A stretch of DNA of 64,000 nt from Bromus sterilis. Taxonomy: Eukaryota > Streptophyta > Magnoliopsida > Poales > Poaceae. The stretch is from contig OX465596.1 of assembly GCA_950022295.1 (NCBI GenBank), forward strand, positions 220,441,501 through 220,505,500. Direction: 5' to 3'. Both the position numbers and the translations under genes were made by a program. Below the pieces are notes generated by a model. That model made no database searches. It had not been told where the DNA came from and was given only the letters and a program-made list of their open reading frames with translations. Numbering within the stretch: position 1 is the first letter of the stretch; each line of letters starts with the position of its first letter. Shown in pieces: positions 1-11,812 of the stretch.

Positions 1-1302
1 ACGACGACGAGGAAGAACAACTCACGCCAGCCGAAGCCCTTTTCACTGCCCAAGAGTACCTATCTCGTGCTCAGAAAGGCATCTTAGATCACAACACGAC
101 GATGTCACTCAAAATAATGAAAGACGCCATCTCAGCCCCCGAAAGAGCAGGCGCAAGACGGGCTCCCCGCGAGAAGACCCCAGACAGGGACCCCAGTTCA
201 CCCGACGACGACAACATCGACGACTGGCGCAAGAGCCCAAACAAAAACAAAAACTACGACAGCGACGACAACAGCAGCAGACGCAACAGCAATCGGGGAG
301 ACGCACGCGACGACATAACACAAAGCAAAGTCAACTGTGGAAGACGAAGGAGAGCAGCCCACGGAGAGTACTCGGACAAGCATGCTTCCGACGAGAACTT
401 AGAACCATGCGGAGCACTATGCTTCACACGGTCCATACGGAAAAGAAGGATGCCGAAAGGTTTCAAGCTAAACTCCACAACGCACAAGTACGATGGGCTG
501 GAAGAACCAGAAGCATGGCTCGACGACTACCTAACGGCTGTAAAATTCCAGCGCGGAACCAATATCACAGCAATGCAGTACATACAACTCATGCTCGAGA
601 GCTCAGCACGACACTGGCTGAAGAACCTACCACGAGGATCAATCGACTCCTGGAGGCAGTTCCGCAGCGCCTTCATCGAGAACTTCAAGTCCACTTACAA
701 ACGACCGGCATCACTCGAGGAGCTGAGGGCCTGCAAACAAGGATCCATAGAATCTCTGCGAGCATACATCCAGCGATGTACCATACTCAAAAACTCAGCC
801 GAGGACATATCAGACAAAAGCACAATCGACGCATTCAGGAGGGGCTTGCAACGCATCGACTTCAAGGAGCAGCTCGGGCAGATGAAAGTCCGAACACTCG
901 GACGACTGCTCGAGCAAGCCAACAACTCGGCAGATGGAACTCCGTACGGAACGAATCGGAGATCCAGACAACGCGCTCAGAACGCGACTACGACTACCAC
1001 ACCAGCGACAGAGGATTCGACAGAAGAAGAAAACGACCGAGGTGCAACTTCTACAACGACAGAGGACCCGATATGGTCGCGGCCGGTTTCCCAGATGACA
1101 GAGAAGGCAAACATCGCGACGACAGGAGAATCCAGCACAGGGACAACCAAGAAGAAGCACCCCAAATTCAAAAACGGGACTGAAGAACAAGGCAGCCACG
1201 AGACGACACCGGAGCATTTCGTTCGGCTAAAGAGCAGCTCGATGGACCATGCACAATACACGGGTTCAGAAACGAGCGCGGAGAGCTCAGATCAGGGCAC
1301 AC
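1..1302 (+). pseudogene. gag: TE-G gag, N-terminal part (split by TE-A1)
   Basis: This is the gag protein of a Ty3/gypsy element of Tat type, which would form the cytoplasmic particle that packages element RNA. The frame is open from base 3, so the start lies left of the window; the first ATG in view is at 102. A charged Arg/Asp/Ser-rich stretch comes first. The retrotransposon gag domain follows at about residues 130-270 from that ATG, with EPEAWLDDY, HWLKNLPRGSIDSW and the ESLRAYIQRC segment. A Thr/Glu-rich tail then runs to the insertion point. The reading frame is cut at the CACAC duplication (1298-1302) where TE-A1 inserted, and resumes at 27632. Codons after 1302 belong to TE-A1. Confidence 0.85.
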
Positions 1303-1610
1303 TGTAAGGCCCGATATGCGGTAATGTTCCAGATCTAGGTGTTTCCACCCAGATCCGGGGACGAAGCACATATCGGTCCCACCGCGACATATGACAAAGC
1401 CATATGCCCCGGATTTCCAACATGACATCACAACATTACAGATACAAGGATACAACATCTCATACAATCGGCATACAACTGCCTTAATACAATACAACAA
1501 CGGAAGATACATGTCTAAGTACAGACTACAATCAAATTCCTAGTGGCAAAGAGAAAAACATCGATCCCCATAACCACACGGGTCCAGGCCCTCCGCCGGG
1601 ATCCGCCTAA

Positions 1611-1672
1611 CTAGTCGTCGTCGGGTCTCCACGTGAAACGTCGATCACCATACCTGTTTTCGATCAAGAACC
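1611..1672 (-). other. LTR mini-gene exon 3 (TE-A1)
   Basis: On the minus strand TTTTCAG precedes a 62-bp exon that encodes a short acidic tail starting GFLIENRYGD and ending RPDDD-stop. The TE-A2 copy at 38606-38667 has the same length, the same frame and only a few substitutions. Whether it is translated is unknown. Exon 2 of this copy is degraded at the TE-F junction. Confidence 0.5.
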
Positions 1673-2063
1673 CTGAAAAGAGTTTGGGGGTAGTATCATG
1701 AGTACAGAAGTACTCAGCATCCAACTGTAGTGGTCAACTGACCCAGCAAGGACTTCATCACTCGTCATTCTAGGAAAACTAGTAGTTTACGATAAGGATA
1801 GGGTAAGTGGTGAGGTTGCTGCCGCACTAGCATTTATGAAGTGGCTAACGATCTAGAGAGTAAGATAAGAAGCCAAGCATTCGATGAGGAATTGCCTCCA
1901 ACAAGTCTTGCTATCAACTACTTACGCAAACATAACACCTATCCTATCCTTGTCCTCCTCTTCGCATCCCGACGAAGATGAAGCAGTCAAGGCACACACA
2001 CATTGATCAAGTTATATTAAGATTATCTCAGTTGTTATTGTATATGAACAAGGAGTAGGTCTC

Positions 2064-2123
2064 AAGTCGTCCATAACCGTGGACACGGCTTCTCGAAAAG
2101 ATTTAACCCTGCAGGGGTGTACC
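2064..2123 (-). promoter_or_regulatory. Conserved double-dyad motif (TE-A1)
   Basis: Two adjacent 12-bp dyads, CCGTGGACACGG (2077-2088) and CTTCTCGAAAAG (2089-2100), are followed by CCTGCAGGGGTGTACC. The same block occurs in the LTRs of TE-T, TE-A2, TE-R and TE-E, always in the intron between mini-gene exons 2 and 3. Function unknown. Confidence 0.6.
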
Positions 2124-2158
2124 AACTGCCCATTACAAGGCTCCGCACGCACGCCCAT

Positions 2159-3806
2159 TGATGGCGCGAGGGTTGACGGGTGTAGTCTTCTCGCCCTTCG
2201 TTGGTGAGCCCCAAGTGGAAGGCGTGATGCAGCACAACAACAAATTTCCCTCGGTAAAGATACCAAGGTTTGTCTCCAGTAGGACTCCAGAGATGATAAG
2301 TAGGTGTCAGCGGCGCAACTGACGCGGACCTGCACACAGACACAGATAACTTTGTTCCCAACGAAGTTCAGAGAGGTTGTCAATCTCTCCGGTCTTGTTG
2401 TTTACAAAGGATAAAACGCAAGGGATAATAATAGCAACTTGAAAGTAAATGCAGAAAAGTAAATATAGCGTGGAAACAATGATAAGGATATGGACCGGGA
2501 TACGTGATGTTCGCTAGTGATGTCTCTCTCCCAAAAGACGATAAAATTGCTATTCGAGGTGAACAAATTACAGAAAGGCAATTGACAGGATTATGAACGC
2601 ACCGCAATGATAACTATGCTACAAAAGAAAGGAAGAGGTTCAAAAGCACAGGCAGTACGCCAAGGTAAGTATACCGAAATCCATCTGCATCTACTACTAA
2701 TCATCCACCTTGAGATATCTATCCGGAACATCTCGCTGGTATTAAGTTGCAAGCCCCACCCAAAGTGTAAACCCAAAGCAACAGGCAACCGCATTAAAAA
2801 GAACTATGCGTAAAGTAAACAATCCTTGTAACCGCGGTTACAAGCACCGTTGTTTTCCCCCTTGTGGCAACATCACATCCCCTAGACTCATGTTTCTGTC
2901 ACTCAAGCATGTCATCGGGGGGGCATGAACCCACAATCTAGCACAACGTTCCCTCTTGAAGTCACTACCTACTACTTGGCCAAAGCAATAAACATCAACG
3001 GCGAACATGCAAGAATTACTTAGGAACAAAAATATAAGAGATAAAAAACCAAATATATTACTCTATCACAATCTGAACATAATCTCATAATCCATCAGAT
3101 CCTATCAAACTCAACATAGCAATAGCAGAAATATTACAAAGATGCCTTGATCATGTAGGGCAGCTCACGAGGTCTAAACAATGAAGATCAAAGAGGGGAG
3201 GAGAACATCACATAGCTACTGATCACGGACCCATGGTCCAAGGAAAACTACCCACGAGACATCCGGGGAGCATCCATGGTGGAGAGGAGACTCCCGGAGG
3301 GCAATCCTCCCTCCGGCAGGGTGCCGGGAAGAGGTATTCTGGTGCTCCTGATCTTTGGAAGCGCGCGACGGCGTAACAGAGGCGAGTTCGTGGAATAGGG
3401 TTCCTCTTTTGGAGTTTTCTCGTGACGGAGAATAAATAGGCGAAGGGGGGCAGCCAGAGGTGGACCAGGGGCCCCGGGCGCCCCCTGGCGCGGCCAGGGG
3501 TGGGGCCCCGCCGGGTGGCCGCCTTGGCCCCCCTGGCTCCCCTCTGGCCCGTCCCAGGCTCTTCGCGAAGCATCCTCCATGCTGATTTTTTATCTGAATT
3601 TTCCCGAATTTTTCTGGCACTTTTTATATGGGGGAAAACTGAAATAGAAAAACAGCAGAAAACAGGAACTGGCACCGGGGTGCATTGAGTTAATAGGTTA
3701 GTCCAAATATGATCAAAAATGTATGAAAGTGTATCTAGAACATAGCAATATCATACAAAACATGCATGGAGCAAGAAGAAATTATAGATACGTTTTGGAC
3801 GTATCA
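2159..3806 (-). repeat. TE-F 3' LTR (1648 bp)
   Basis: The LTR begins TGATGGCGCG and ends GACGTATCA on the plus strand, giving TGATACGTCC...CGCCATCA in element orientation. A TATA-like TATTTATTC lies near 3428-3440 on the minus strand, and a GC-rich stretch (3430-3560) would hold the transcript start. Several overlapping minus-strand frames across 3216-3675 are open but look like chance reading of GC-rich LTR. The LTR sits in TE-A1, which resumes only beyond 23237. Confidence 0.85.
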
Positions 3807-3826
3807 ACATCCCCAAGCTTAATTCC
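3807..3826 (-). other. TE-F polypurine tract
   Basis: On the minus strand AAGCTTGGGGATGT abuts the LTR start TGATACG. This purine-rich primer site for plus-strand DNA synthesis fixes the orientation of TE-F. Confidence 0.75.
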
Positions 3827-6645
3827 TGCTCGTCCTCGAGTAGGTAAATGATAACAGCATAATTTCTGTGGTGACATGCTAGAAACCATAAAAGAACTTT
3901 GAAAAGTAAAGCAATCAAGGTTAGAGATTCAATTCAAGTCATAACATGCAAGAGTATATTAGCATTGAAACAAGTAACAAAAGAACATTAGGTGCAAGAG
4001 CTCTCGCTGCCCGTGACTCGAATGTCTCCAAATGGTGTTTGCGTGCAAGAAGGGGGATAGGGAATACGAGAAAAAGTATTTTTGTGTTGAGAACTCAATC
4101 TACTAAAGTTTCACACTTGGTCCTCTTTGGAATCTTATCTTGACTCGTCCCCAGACCACTAGCCAGGTACAAGTCAGTTTGATCCACTCCTTTTCGATAT
4201 TTCGAGCACTCATGCAATGGATGAGCGTAAGCACGAGAGTTGACACTTAGGATGGCAAAGAGAGACATATGGTGGAGGAGGAAGACAAAAAGGATGAGAA
4301 AGGCTCACATCAATGAGGACAATCATATGCAAGAGATGCCAAATGATAGATATGATGTGAGGAGTAGGGATTGCCATGAAACGGATGCACATACGAGCTA
4401 AGAAGCTCTCCAATGGAACTAGTGGGGGTGCATCTAACTTGCTCGCTCATGAAGACCTAGAGCTCGTTTGAGGAGGCTCATCCTTGGAATATGCAAGCCA
4501 AGTTCTGTAGTGTGAAGATCCCCACATAGCTATATGCATGAAGATCATCTCTATGGAGTACAAGGATATAAAGGGAGTACTAGTGTGGATCTCTCAAAAG
4601 GATAGTAGTGTTGCCCCTTTCTCTCTTTTTATTTCTTTTTCTCTTTTTTCTATTTTTTTGTATTTTTTTGTGGCCTCAATGGCTCTTTCTATTTAACTCT
4701 CATTTGTCCTCTTTGGGATCTTTTATTGTGTCCACTTTGGGATCTTTTCCTCACTTAAGGGCAACACTCTATTTTACAAGAAGGTAAAGGAGATCTTTCA
4801 CACTTTACAAGGTACTCAAAATCATAAACAAGATGTAACTATCGTGATGTATGCAATGTATGCCGCTGCTAGTGTAGCAGGAACATGTATGACATGATGA
4901 TCAAGTCATGAAGAGGTGGATGTTGCATGGCAATATAACTCGGAAAGGCTATGGAAATGCCTTGATAGGTAGGTATGGTGGCTGTTTTGAGGGAAGATAT
5001 AAGGAGGCTTATGATGACAGAGCGTATCATGCCAAGGGTTTGGAAGTACCGGCGAAGGTGGACACCAACTCTCGGAGTGAGAAGAAGGCAATGCACGGCA
5101 CGGGAAAGGCTAGCAAAATATGGGAAGGTGGAAGTGTCTGCTCTCAATACTTACATTAGTCCGAAGAACTCATGCACTTATTATCGGAAACTCTCAATCT
5201 AATGAGGAGGTTCAAAAAGAGACAAGTACCCCGAGGAGGAGTGTATGGGGGTTTGGTTATCCTTGCGCATCCTCGACTCATGGTACGTGAGTGTTCTCTA
5301 ATATTCGACTCCTCAGAAAAGTAGTGATCCATCTAGTAGGTAGAGTTCTCAACTAGTTTTGTAGGTTTTGAAAATAAACACGGATTGCCCAAAATACGAC
5401 ACCTATCACTAATAGGCAAGAGCTCTTGACACCAAAATTTCAAACATTACTCACATCAATGCCTCAAAACTATTGCAAGCTACTACTAAAATTAAATAGC
5501 AACCTCAATTACCTAATTTCAAGACAAGACACAACTCAGTGAAACAACCAACTCTCTTAACAAGATAAACATGAAAACTAAAGAGAGTTCCAGCAACAAA
5601 CTAAAACAAAAGCCAAGGCTCTTGCTAAAAACAAACTAAAACTAAGACTAAACATGGCAGTAGCTATGAAAAGATAAAGAACACACAACAGCAAGAAGAT
5701 AGGCAGGAAAAATCCTATGATGTGTTCTAAATTTTGAAAGTGGAGCATGTTTCTCTCCCACACAAAGTAAGAAAGGATCTAACTTGTTATGAACAGTAAG
5801 AAAAGCTAAAGAAAACTAAAAACAAAACCTAAGAGCGAGACGCTCCAAGCATAGCACATAACGCATGAAGTGATAAAAATATAGTGAGACGAAGGACGAA
5901 CTGATGATTGTTGATGGAGAAGGGGATGCACGGGGGCATCCCCAAGCTTAGACGCTTGAGTATCCTTGAATATTTATTGGGGATGCATGGGGGCATCCCC
6001 AAGCTTGAGCGCTTGACACTCCTGGATCTTCTTTCATCATCTTCCATCGCACACTTGAAAACTCCCTTCATACATAACTCATCATAAGCTGATTAGAGAG
6101 GTTAGTACCCTTAATAAAATAATTTTTACCCACTGGATATAAAGATATTATTGAATAGCTACTGCTTCTCAAGATTTCCAAAAAGTTTTTGCAAAGAAAA
6201 AGCAAGCTTAAGGTTTGCAAAAGTTAGGAGAGACAAAATGTGGCAGAATCTGTGAAAAACAGAACAGCAGGTAGTAAATAATTGTTTAGGGGAACTTCTG
6301 CAACTCAAATCAAAAAACTCAGAACATACAGAAGTTTCGTAATTGTATAGAGCATACTGTGTAAAAATTTCAGCTAAAAAAGATGAAATGGGATTTTTCT
6401 GGAATTTTTCTGGTCACGAGGACAGAATCTGTTTTCTGGACAGCATGTCACAACTTTTACTTCCCTTGCCGTAAGAGGCTATAACTTGGCACAAAGCTGA
6501 AAAATAAAGATACAATGATGTTGCTAAAGAAGTAACAAACATCAAGACACAACAAAAGCAAAAAGAAAAACCTAAATTCGTTGCGGGCTGCCTCCCGAAA
6601 GCGCTTCTTTAAAGCCATTAGCTAGGCATAATGCAAAAAGAAGAA
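3827..6645 (-). other. TE-F 3' noncoding region in place of pol
   Basis: About 2.8 kb lies between the protease stop and the 3' LTR without RT, RNase H or integrase motifs in any frame. It holds a long pyrimidine run on the plus strand (about 4612-4670). A 57-bp-period duplication (5922-5960 and 5979-6017) repeats the polypurine-tract core CATCCCCAAGCTT. Otherwise I see only AT-rich, non-coding sequence. Confidence 0.6.
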
Positions 6646-7089
6646 TCAAGTTTTATCAAGAGAAAGAGAATAACTAGCCCGAGTAACGGACTCAAAAGGT
6701 AACTTGATTTTCTTTCTAGGGAAGTGTTCCATCCCCTTCTTGAATGGGAATTGGAATTTTATATTCCCCTCTTTCATGTCAATAACCGCACCAACAGTGC
6801 GAAGAAAAGGACGTCCCAAAATAATTGGACATAAAGGTTCACACTCTATATCCATAACAATAAAATCAACGGGAACATAGTTGTCATTGACAATGATAAG
6901 AACATCGTCGATCTTCCCTAAAGGTTTCTTTACGGAAGAATCAACAAGACGAACACCAAAAGAACAAGGCTCAAAAGGTTTCAACTCAAACATATCAAAT
7001 ATTCTTTTGGGCATAACAGAGGTACTAGCTCCAACATCACATAAAGCATATCAAGAGAAGTTATTTAATTTAATTTTGATCATAGGGTC
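6646..7089 (-). pseudogene. pro: TE-F aspartic protease domain
   Basis: This is the retropepsin-like domain of an Athila/Tat-related gypsy protein, which would cleave the gag precursor. In frame, just after the TE-T insertion point, come CDVGASTSVMP (active-site position, here Asp-Val-Gly), VPVDFIVMDIE and the flap-distal PIILGRPFLRTVGA. It ends LDKT-stop at 6646. A TGA interrupts the frame a few codons before the active site (NNFS-stop-YALCDVG). It was contiguous with the gag at 21557-23144 before TE-T inserted: the CCAAC duplication at 7090-7094 and 21552-21556 joins them in frame. Translation ends here with no RT downstream. Confidence 0.8.
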
Positions 7090-7445
7090 CCAACTGTAAG
7101 ACCCCTGGTGCGGTACTAACTCTAACAAGTCGCTTTCGCGTCCGGTCGGAGTTAGAAGCGCATCAAACGCCACCGGCGCACGACACTCGCACTCGTGTCG
7201 CTGCCGGATTCTCGACAACAGGTATATAAAGCACAACTCTACAAGACAGAAATACATATAGAAAGATAAATAGAGCAGGGCATACAACTCCACGGTCTAA
7301 TAATACAACATCATCTGAGTACAACTCATCAATACATCAAGCGGAAGTATAATAGGGACCGAGTACGGTCAAGATCCAAATGGCCCTAGAGAGGGCTACA
7401 CATAAAGATCCACCCACGGGAACGTCTGAACCCAACTACAAGATC

Positions 7446-8824
7446 CTACTGGTCGAGGTACTCGTACTCGTCGTCATCCTCCGGGGGCACCTCCACGAAG
7501 TAGCGTTCGGTGCTCGGGTCGAGGTAGTAGTCCACTGCAGCGGCCGATCAGGCAAAGCGGTAAAGACAGAAATGTAAACGGGGGTGAGAACATGTCATTA
7601 TGGAATAACTAACGCTACAAGAACGGTAAGGACATAGACAGGTTGCAGCCGTACTAGCATATATGGTGGCTACTCGTTCTATCAGAATAGAGATGAGATC
7701 CAAGAAGTTACGTTGACAACGTGTCATAAGTCGGCTATTCACCTACTTACGCAAACATAACACAACCTCGTTTCTCTCTTGGTCCCCCTGGACGGAGAAA
7801 GACAACCAAGGCACGCACACGGTTTGTCAAGTTTTTACAGCATGATTATAAATGATGTTATTCTATGAACAAGGAGTAGGTCTCAAGTCGTCCATAACCG
7901 CGGACACGGCTTTTCGAAAAGATTTACCCTGCAGGGGTGTACCAACTGTCCATTATAGACGTCGCATGTACGCCCGGTTTCCACTTGGCTAGGTAAGCGC
8001 CTGAAACTCCGGTACGTCAGAGTCCCTCTAACTAACAACACACACTCCGGGTTGCCCCCGGTGAGTCGACACCCAACTCAAAAGCTGGCCACGCTCTCGA
8101 ATCGGTCTCTACCGTATGACTCCAGGTTTGGATTACCGGTTAGTTCTCTTATGAGACCGGGTCCTCAGCCGGTCTAGTTGGGCCAGCCAAGAAATTATGT
8201 CCCCTGGCCCTGGTTTGGTTTGGAAACAACTGGGGATCCAACCAGCACACACACATTGCAAATGTAAATCAGCTCGGGCCACCACTAGAATGTAAGGAGC
8301 TAGGTAGGTAAGACAAGGGGGGCCCCATAAAACCCCCCACACGATTAGGCACGCTCGTCAAGAAACACAATACCCGGAACTCGGGTCCTATGTGACTCAA
8401 ATGGAACAAAGCACCAGACGGGAATAGTCCAGCCCTCCACCTTTCGTCGAGTAGAAATTAACATCATTTAACAATAATAAATATCAACCAACTTCTTTTA
8501 TAGCATGATATCCCAACCATAAATATATAGGGTAAGCAGCAAGTTTTCTATCCATACTAAGCAATGGCTGAGCAGCGGTAAATTAGCAATAAAATGGTTT
8601 GCTGTGATGTGGGGATCATGGCTGTATGGGTTTAAACATGGCATATGAGGTAGATAGGATCAAGCAACAACGTTCTAGGTCTACAACTAGGCATGAGCAG
8701 AAAGTTATAAAGTAATGACACAGTTTCTCCCCCTTGCCTGGTAAGGTAGTCGAAGCAGCACCCATGGTACCCTCGGGCTCGGTGTCGGACAGCTCCACGT
8801 AAGTCTCCTCGTCAGTCTCGGGTG
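7446..8824 (-). other. LTR mini-gene exons 2 and 3 (TE-T 3' LTR)
   Basis: Exon 2 is 8738-8824 (87 bp; acceptor CGTTAG, donor CCAG|GCAAGG) and reads PETDEETYVELSDTEPEG onward. Exon 3 is 7446-7534 (89 bp; acceptor CTGCAG) and includes YFVEVPPEDDDEYEYLDQ-stop. Exon 2 leaves one base (G) that completes a Val codon with exon 3, so the join is open. The product is a small, strongly acidic, Tyr-rich polypeptide of unknown function. The layout matches TE-A2, TE-R and TE-E. Exon 1 is unresolved: GTGAGG at about 10563 is a possible donor, but its phase does not fit simply. This is inferred from sequence, with no transcript evidence. Confidence 0.5.
7885..7943 (-). promoter_or_regulatory. Conserved double-dyad motif (TE-T 3' LTR)
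   Basis: CCGCGGACACGG (7898-7909) and the perfect palindrome CTTTTCGAAAAG (7910-7921) are followed by CCTGCAGGGGTGTACC. The motif is intronic between mini-gene exons 3 and 2. Confidence 0.6.
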
Positions 8825-9969
8825 CTAACGTAAGGTACCGGCAAGGAAAACACACAAGTAAGCAACGGTACAAAGTCAAACAAGGATGGCATGTTCAAGT
8901 TGTATGGACATGGTATGACCCTGTCTAGTCAAGTTCAAATGAAGGTGATGACGACAAGTCATCACTTTCATATGCATTTTATTTACATTGTAATGGCTTT
9001 GGTCTAAGCCTTAATTTAGGTGTAAGTAGCATGAAGCATGACATGATCAACAAAACAATTGCAAGAATTTAAACAACGTGAAAGTAAAAACAACGATTCC
9101 GGAGACGGAGTAGTGTCGGTGAAATTGACACATAAAAGGTGCAACAACAGTTGGAGATCAGCTACATTACATATGACAATATGTTGAGGCTGACTTGAAG
9201 AAAGAAGATGACATGGAACAGATTTGAAAAGACCAGATGAACAACATTTTCAAATGCACTGAAGTTGAAAATGTTGCAGGAAGAAGGATCTGAATGTTCC
9301 TGGATCAGGTGAACACACCTTGATTTCATGAGTTGCACAAAACAACACGACGACATCACTGTTAAAATCCTTGCAGAAAATCACCCCAAAAGCATATATG
9401 ATATGCCCCCATTTGAATTTGCAAGGACAGTTGCAAATTCAACTGAAGTTCAGGGGGCTGAGTGCAAAATTTGCACTACATGCATTTTGAAAAAGGTTCA
9501 AATGACTAAATCATCATCACCATGCAACTCCTTGTGAAAAATTACCCAAAATCCATATATGGCATGGGCAATTTAAATTTTGATCAACTTGACAAAATCA
9601 AAGACTTTACAGGGGTTAGATTGCAAAATGGCCAAGCTCCAATTCCTAGAGGGGCCAAATGAAAATATGCACCTTACCATACTGTTCAGTAGGTCAAGCT
9701 ACCCCAATTTCACATATGGGATGCCCCTGTTTGCAAAAGTGGTCAAATTCAGATTTGAACTTGAATTCAAATTGGATTTGAACTAAAACAGAAAAGAAAA
9801 GAATAAAACAAAAGAAAAAGAAAAGGAGAAACAGCTCCATCTCCTCCTGGGCTGGCCTCGGGCAATCAGGCCCATCCGAGCCCAGCGAGCCACGGTGGCC
9901 CGAGCCACTTACTAGGCTGGCCCAGTGGCCAGCCTCTCGCGCTAAAAGAAAAAAAGGGGGGGGGGCAGC

Positions 9970-10043
9970 TTGCGCTTGGCCGGATTCGAACCCTGGACCT
10001 CACGGTCTTTCTAGAAGGCGCCCACCAGTTGAGCTACGAGGAG
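9970..10043 (-). other. tRNA-like sequence with A and B boxes (TE-T 3' LTR)
   Basis: On the minus strand TAGCTCAACTGG (10036-10025) matches the polymerase III A box, and GGTTCGAATCC (9992-9982) matches the B box. They are 44 nt apart start to start, as in a real tRNA gene. The acceptor and anticodon stems do not pair properly, so this is a tRNA-derived relic or a polymerase III promoter rather than a functional tRNA. Confidence 0.45.
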
Positions 10044-11776
10044 ATTCACGTCAAAAAGCCCAACTGGGAGAAGAAAACATCCTCCCAGTGAGTTAACTGA
10101 AGAAAAAATGCACTGCTTGCACTGCAACTGAATTCTTCAGACTTCAGTTCGGGCGGCGGGGCGAACTCCTGCGTCCCTGCCGTCAGCTTCGGCAGTCCAG
10201 CGACTCGCAGACGCAGCTCCAACGCTAGCCGTGACTGCCACGAATCCATTTTTGCCCAGACCCTCCCCGGTGCTTCCACGACGGCGGCGTGAGCGCTCCG
10301 GGAAGATGCGGCGGCGCAACCTGCACTTCGGATCAAAAGGCGACGGCTTGAAGGCGCTTGCGACCTGCGACTGCTCTGCGCATGCTCTGGCTGCACGCAA
10401 GGCACGCCCACGCACAACACGGGCGCGGCGATTACTGCACGCCGGCGACAACTTCTACTCCTCGGAAACCATGGAGTCTACGCCGGCTAGCTACGGCAAC
10501 GAGAGAAATCGAACCTAACCATCTAAACGAGAGAGAAAACGAGGCGGGGAAGGACAAGGAACCTCACAGCGGGAGGTCGGAGTCGGGCTCGCTGTCCTGG
10601 GAGACGAAGGAGTCGATCCGCTTGGCGTCGGGGACGGAGACGGCCCGTGGGAGAGGAGGAGGAAGTTGCGGATCGTTCTTGGCTCCTACGGCGAATCCAC
10701 GGGTCAGGGAGGACGAGGACGCCGGGGAAGAATCCCTTCACGAGCTCCCGGTCGAGGTCGGTGACAGATGACGGCAAATTCAACGACATCGTCCGGTGGC
10801 CATTGGGGAATAGGGGAGATGCGAGACCACCATGGCGGCGGCGGCGGAAGAAGAGGGCGAGGGGAATGGGACCTAGGGTTCCCGGGGGTCCTCTCGCCGC
10901 GCTTAAATGGAGGAGAGGGGGCTCTCGTTGCGCGCCGGGCTCCACAGTCCCGTGGCAGGGAGCTGTGAGAGAGAGGAGGGGAAAAAGGGGGCTGCCCCGC
11001 TGGAAATAGGAGGAAGAAAGGGGTTCGTACCCCTTCGTCCCGGTGGGCTGAGGAAAGGAATGGCCCAGATGGGCCTGGCCTGGCCTGGCTGGAAGAAAAG
11101 AAAGGAGGCCAAGTTTTCCAGAACAGAAAACAGCAAGGAAAAGAAATAGAAAAAGGATAGAAGGAAAAGGGAGAAAAAATATATAAAAATATATATTTAA
11201 ACCCTTGAGGCACACTTGATCACCCAAAAATGGGTTGGGCAATTTTTAAAGCAAGGAAAAATTGCCACAGCAAAATAGTACCTTTTCTTATTTAAAAATT
11301 AAATAGAAAAGGTGATGTTGGAATTTTTAGGAGGAAAACATAAGGTGAAAAAATTCCATAAACTTGATAATCTTGAACCTTGAATTATTCCTTAATTTCC
11401 AAAAGTGGTTTGGGTATTTTTGACAACAACGAAATTGTGAGCTCATTTTTGATTTCAAAATCACTTTGAACTGGAGCCCCTGTTTTTGATGATGGCAAAA
11501 ATACTCTAAGGATTTTAAAACCCTTGCCACCTCAAGAGAAATGGCTAGGCCAAGTTTGGGGTCAAAGAGAGCAAGCACCCAACAAGGAAAAATCCTCCAA
11601 CACCCTTCTTGAGCCACTTTGGATGCCAAAACAAACAACCCAAAAGGGCTCCAATCCCCATGCAAATTTAAATCACCACATGAAATTATAAAGTTTAGCA
11701 TCATGCCAAGTTACATAGTCAACAGACAAAGTACAATCTCATGGTGTTTTCAATTTATTGCACATGGGCTGTTACA

Positions 11777-11790
11777 ACACTCCCCCACCA
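11777..11790 (-). other. TE-T polypurine tract
   Basis: TGGTGGGGGAGTGT on the minus strand lies directly before the LTR start TGTAACAG. It is the plus-strand primer site. Confidence 0.85.
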
Positions 11791-11812
11791 ACACAGGATC
11801 TCGTTCCGAGAT

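Larger units (their letters stand above)
7095..11776 (-). repeat. TE-T 3' LTR
   Basis: In element orientation it starts TGTAACAGCCC at 11776 and ends GGTCTTACA at 7095. An AT-rich U3 (about 10920-11776) is followed by a GC-rich exon-like block (10100-10910) next to a weak TATA-like ATTTAAG near 10903-10908, then intron-like sequence and two short acidic exons. Open frames within 10046-11242 match in the two LTRs but shift frame and have no recognised domain, so I do not call them genes. A tRNA-like box pair lies at 9970-10043. Confidence 0.9.

Noticed and set aside
407..1183. 258-codon plus-strand frame overlapping the TE-G gag
   Set aside because: It lies in another frame of the gag gene, with no domain; the gag frame carries the recognisable motifs.
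9970..10043. Functional tRNA gene
   Set aside because: A and B boxes are good but the acceptor and anticodon stems do not pair, so it is annotated only as tRNA-like.
10523..11242. Long minus-strand frames in the GC-rich part of the TE-T LTR
   Set aside because: They are open in several overlapping frames on both strands, Pro/Arg-rich, with no domain. Part may belong to mini-gene exon 1 but I cannot fix a frame.
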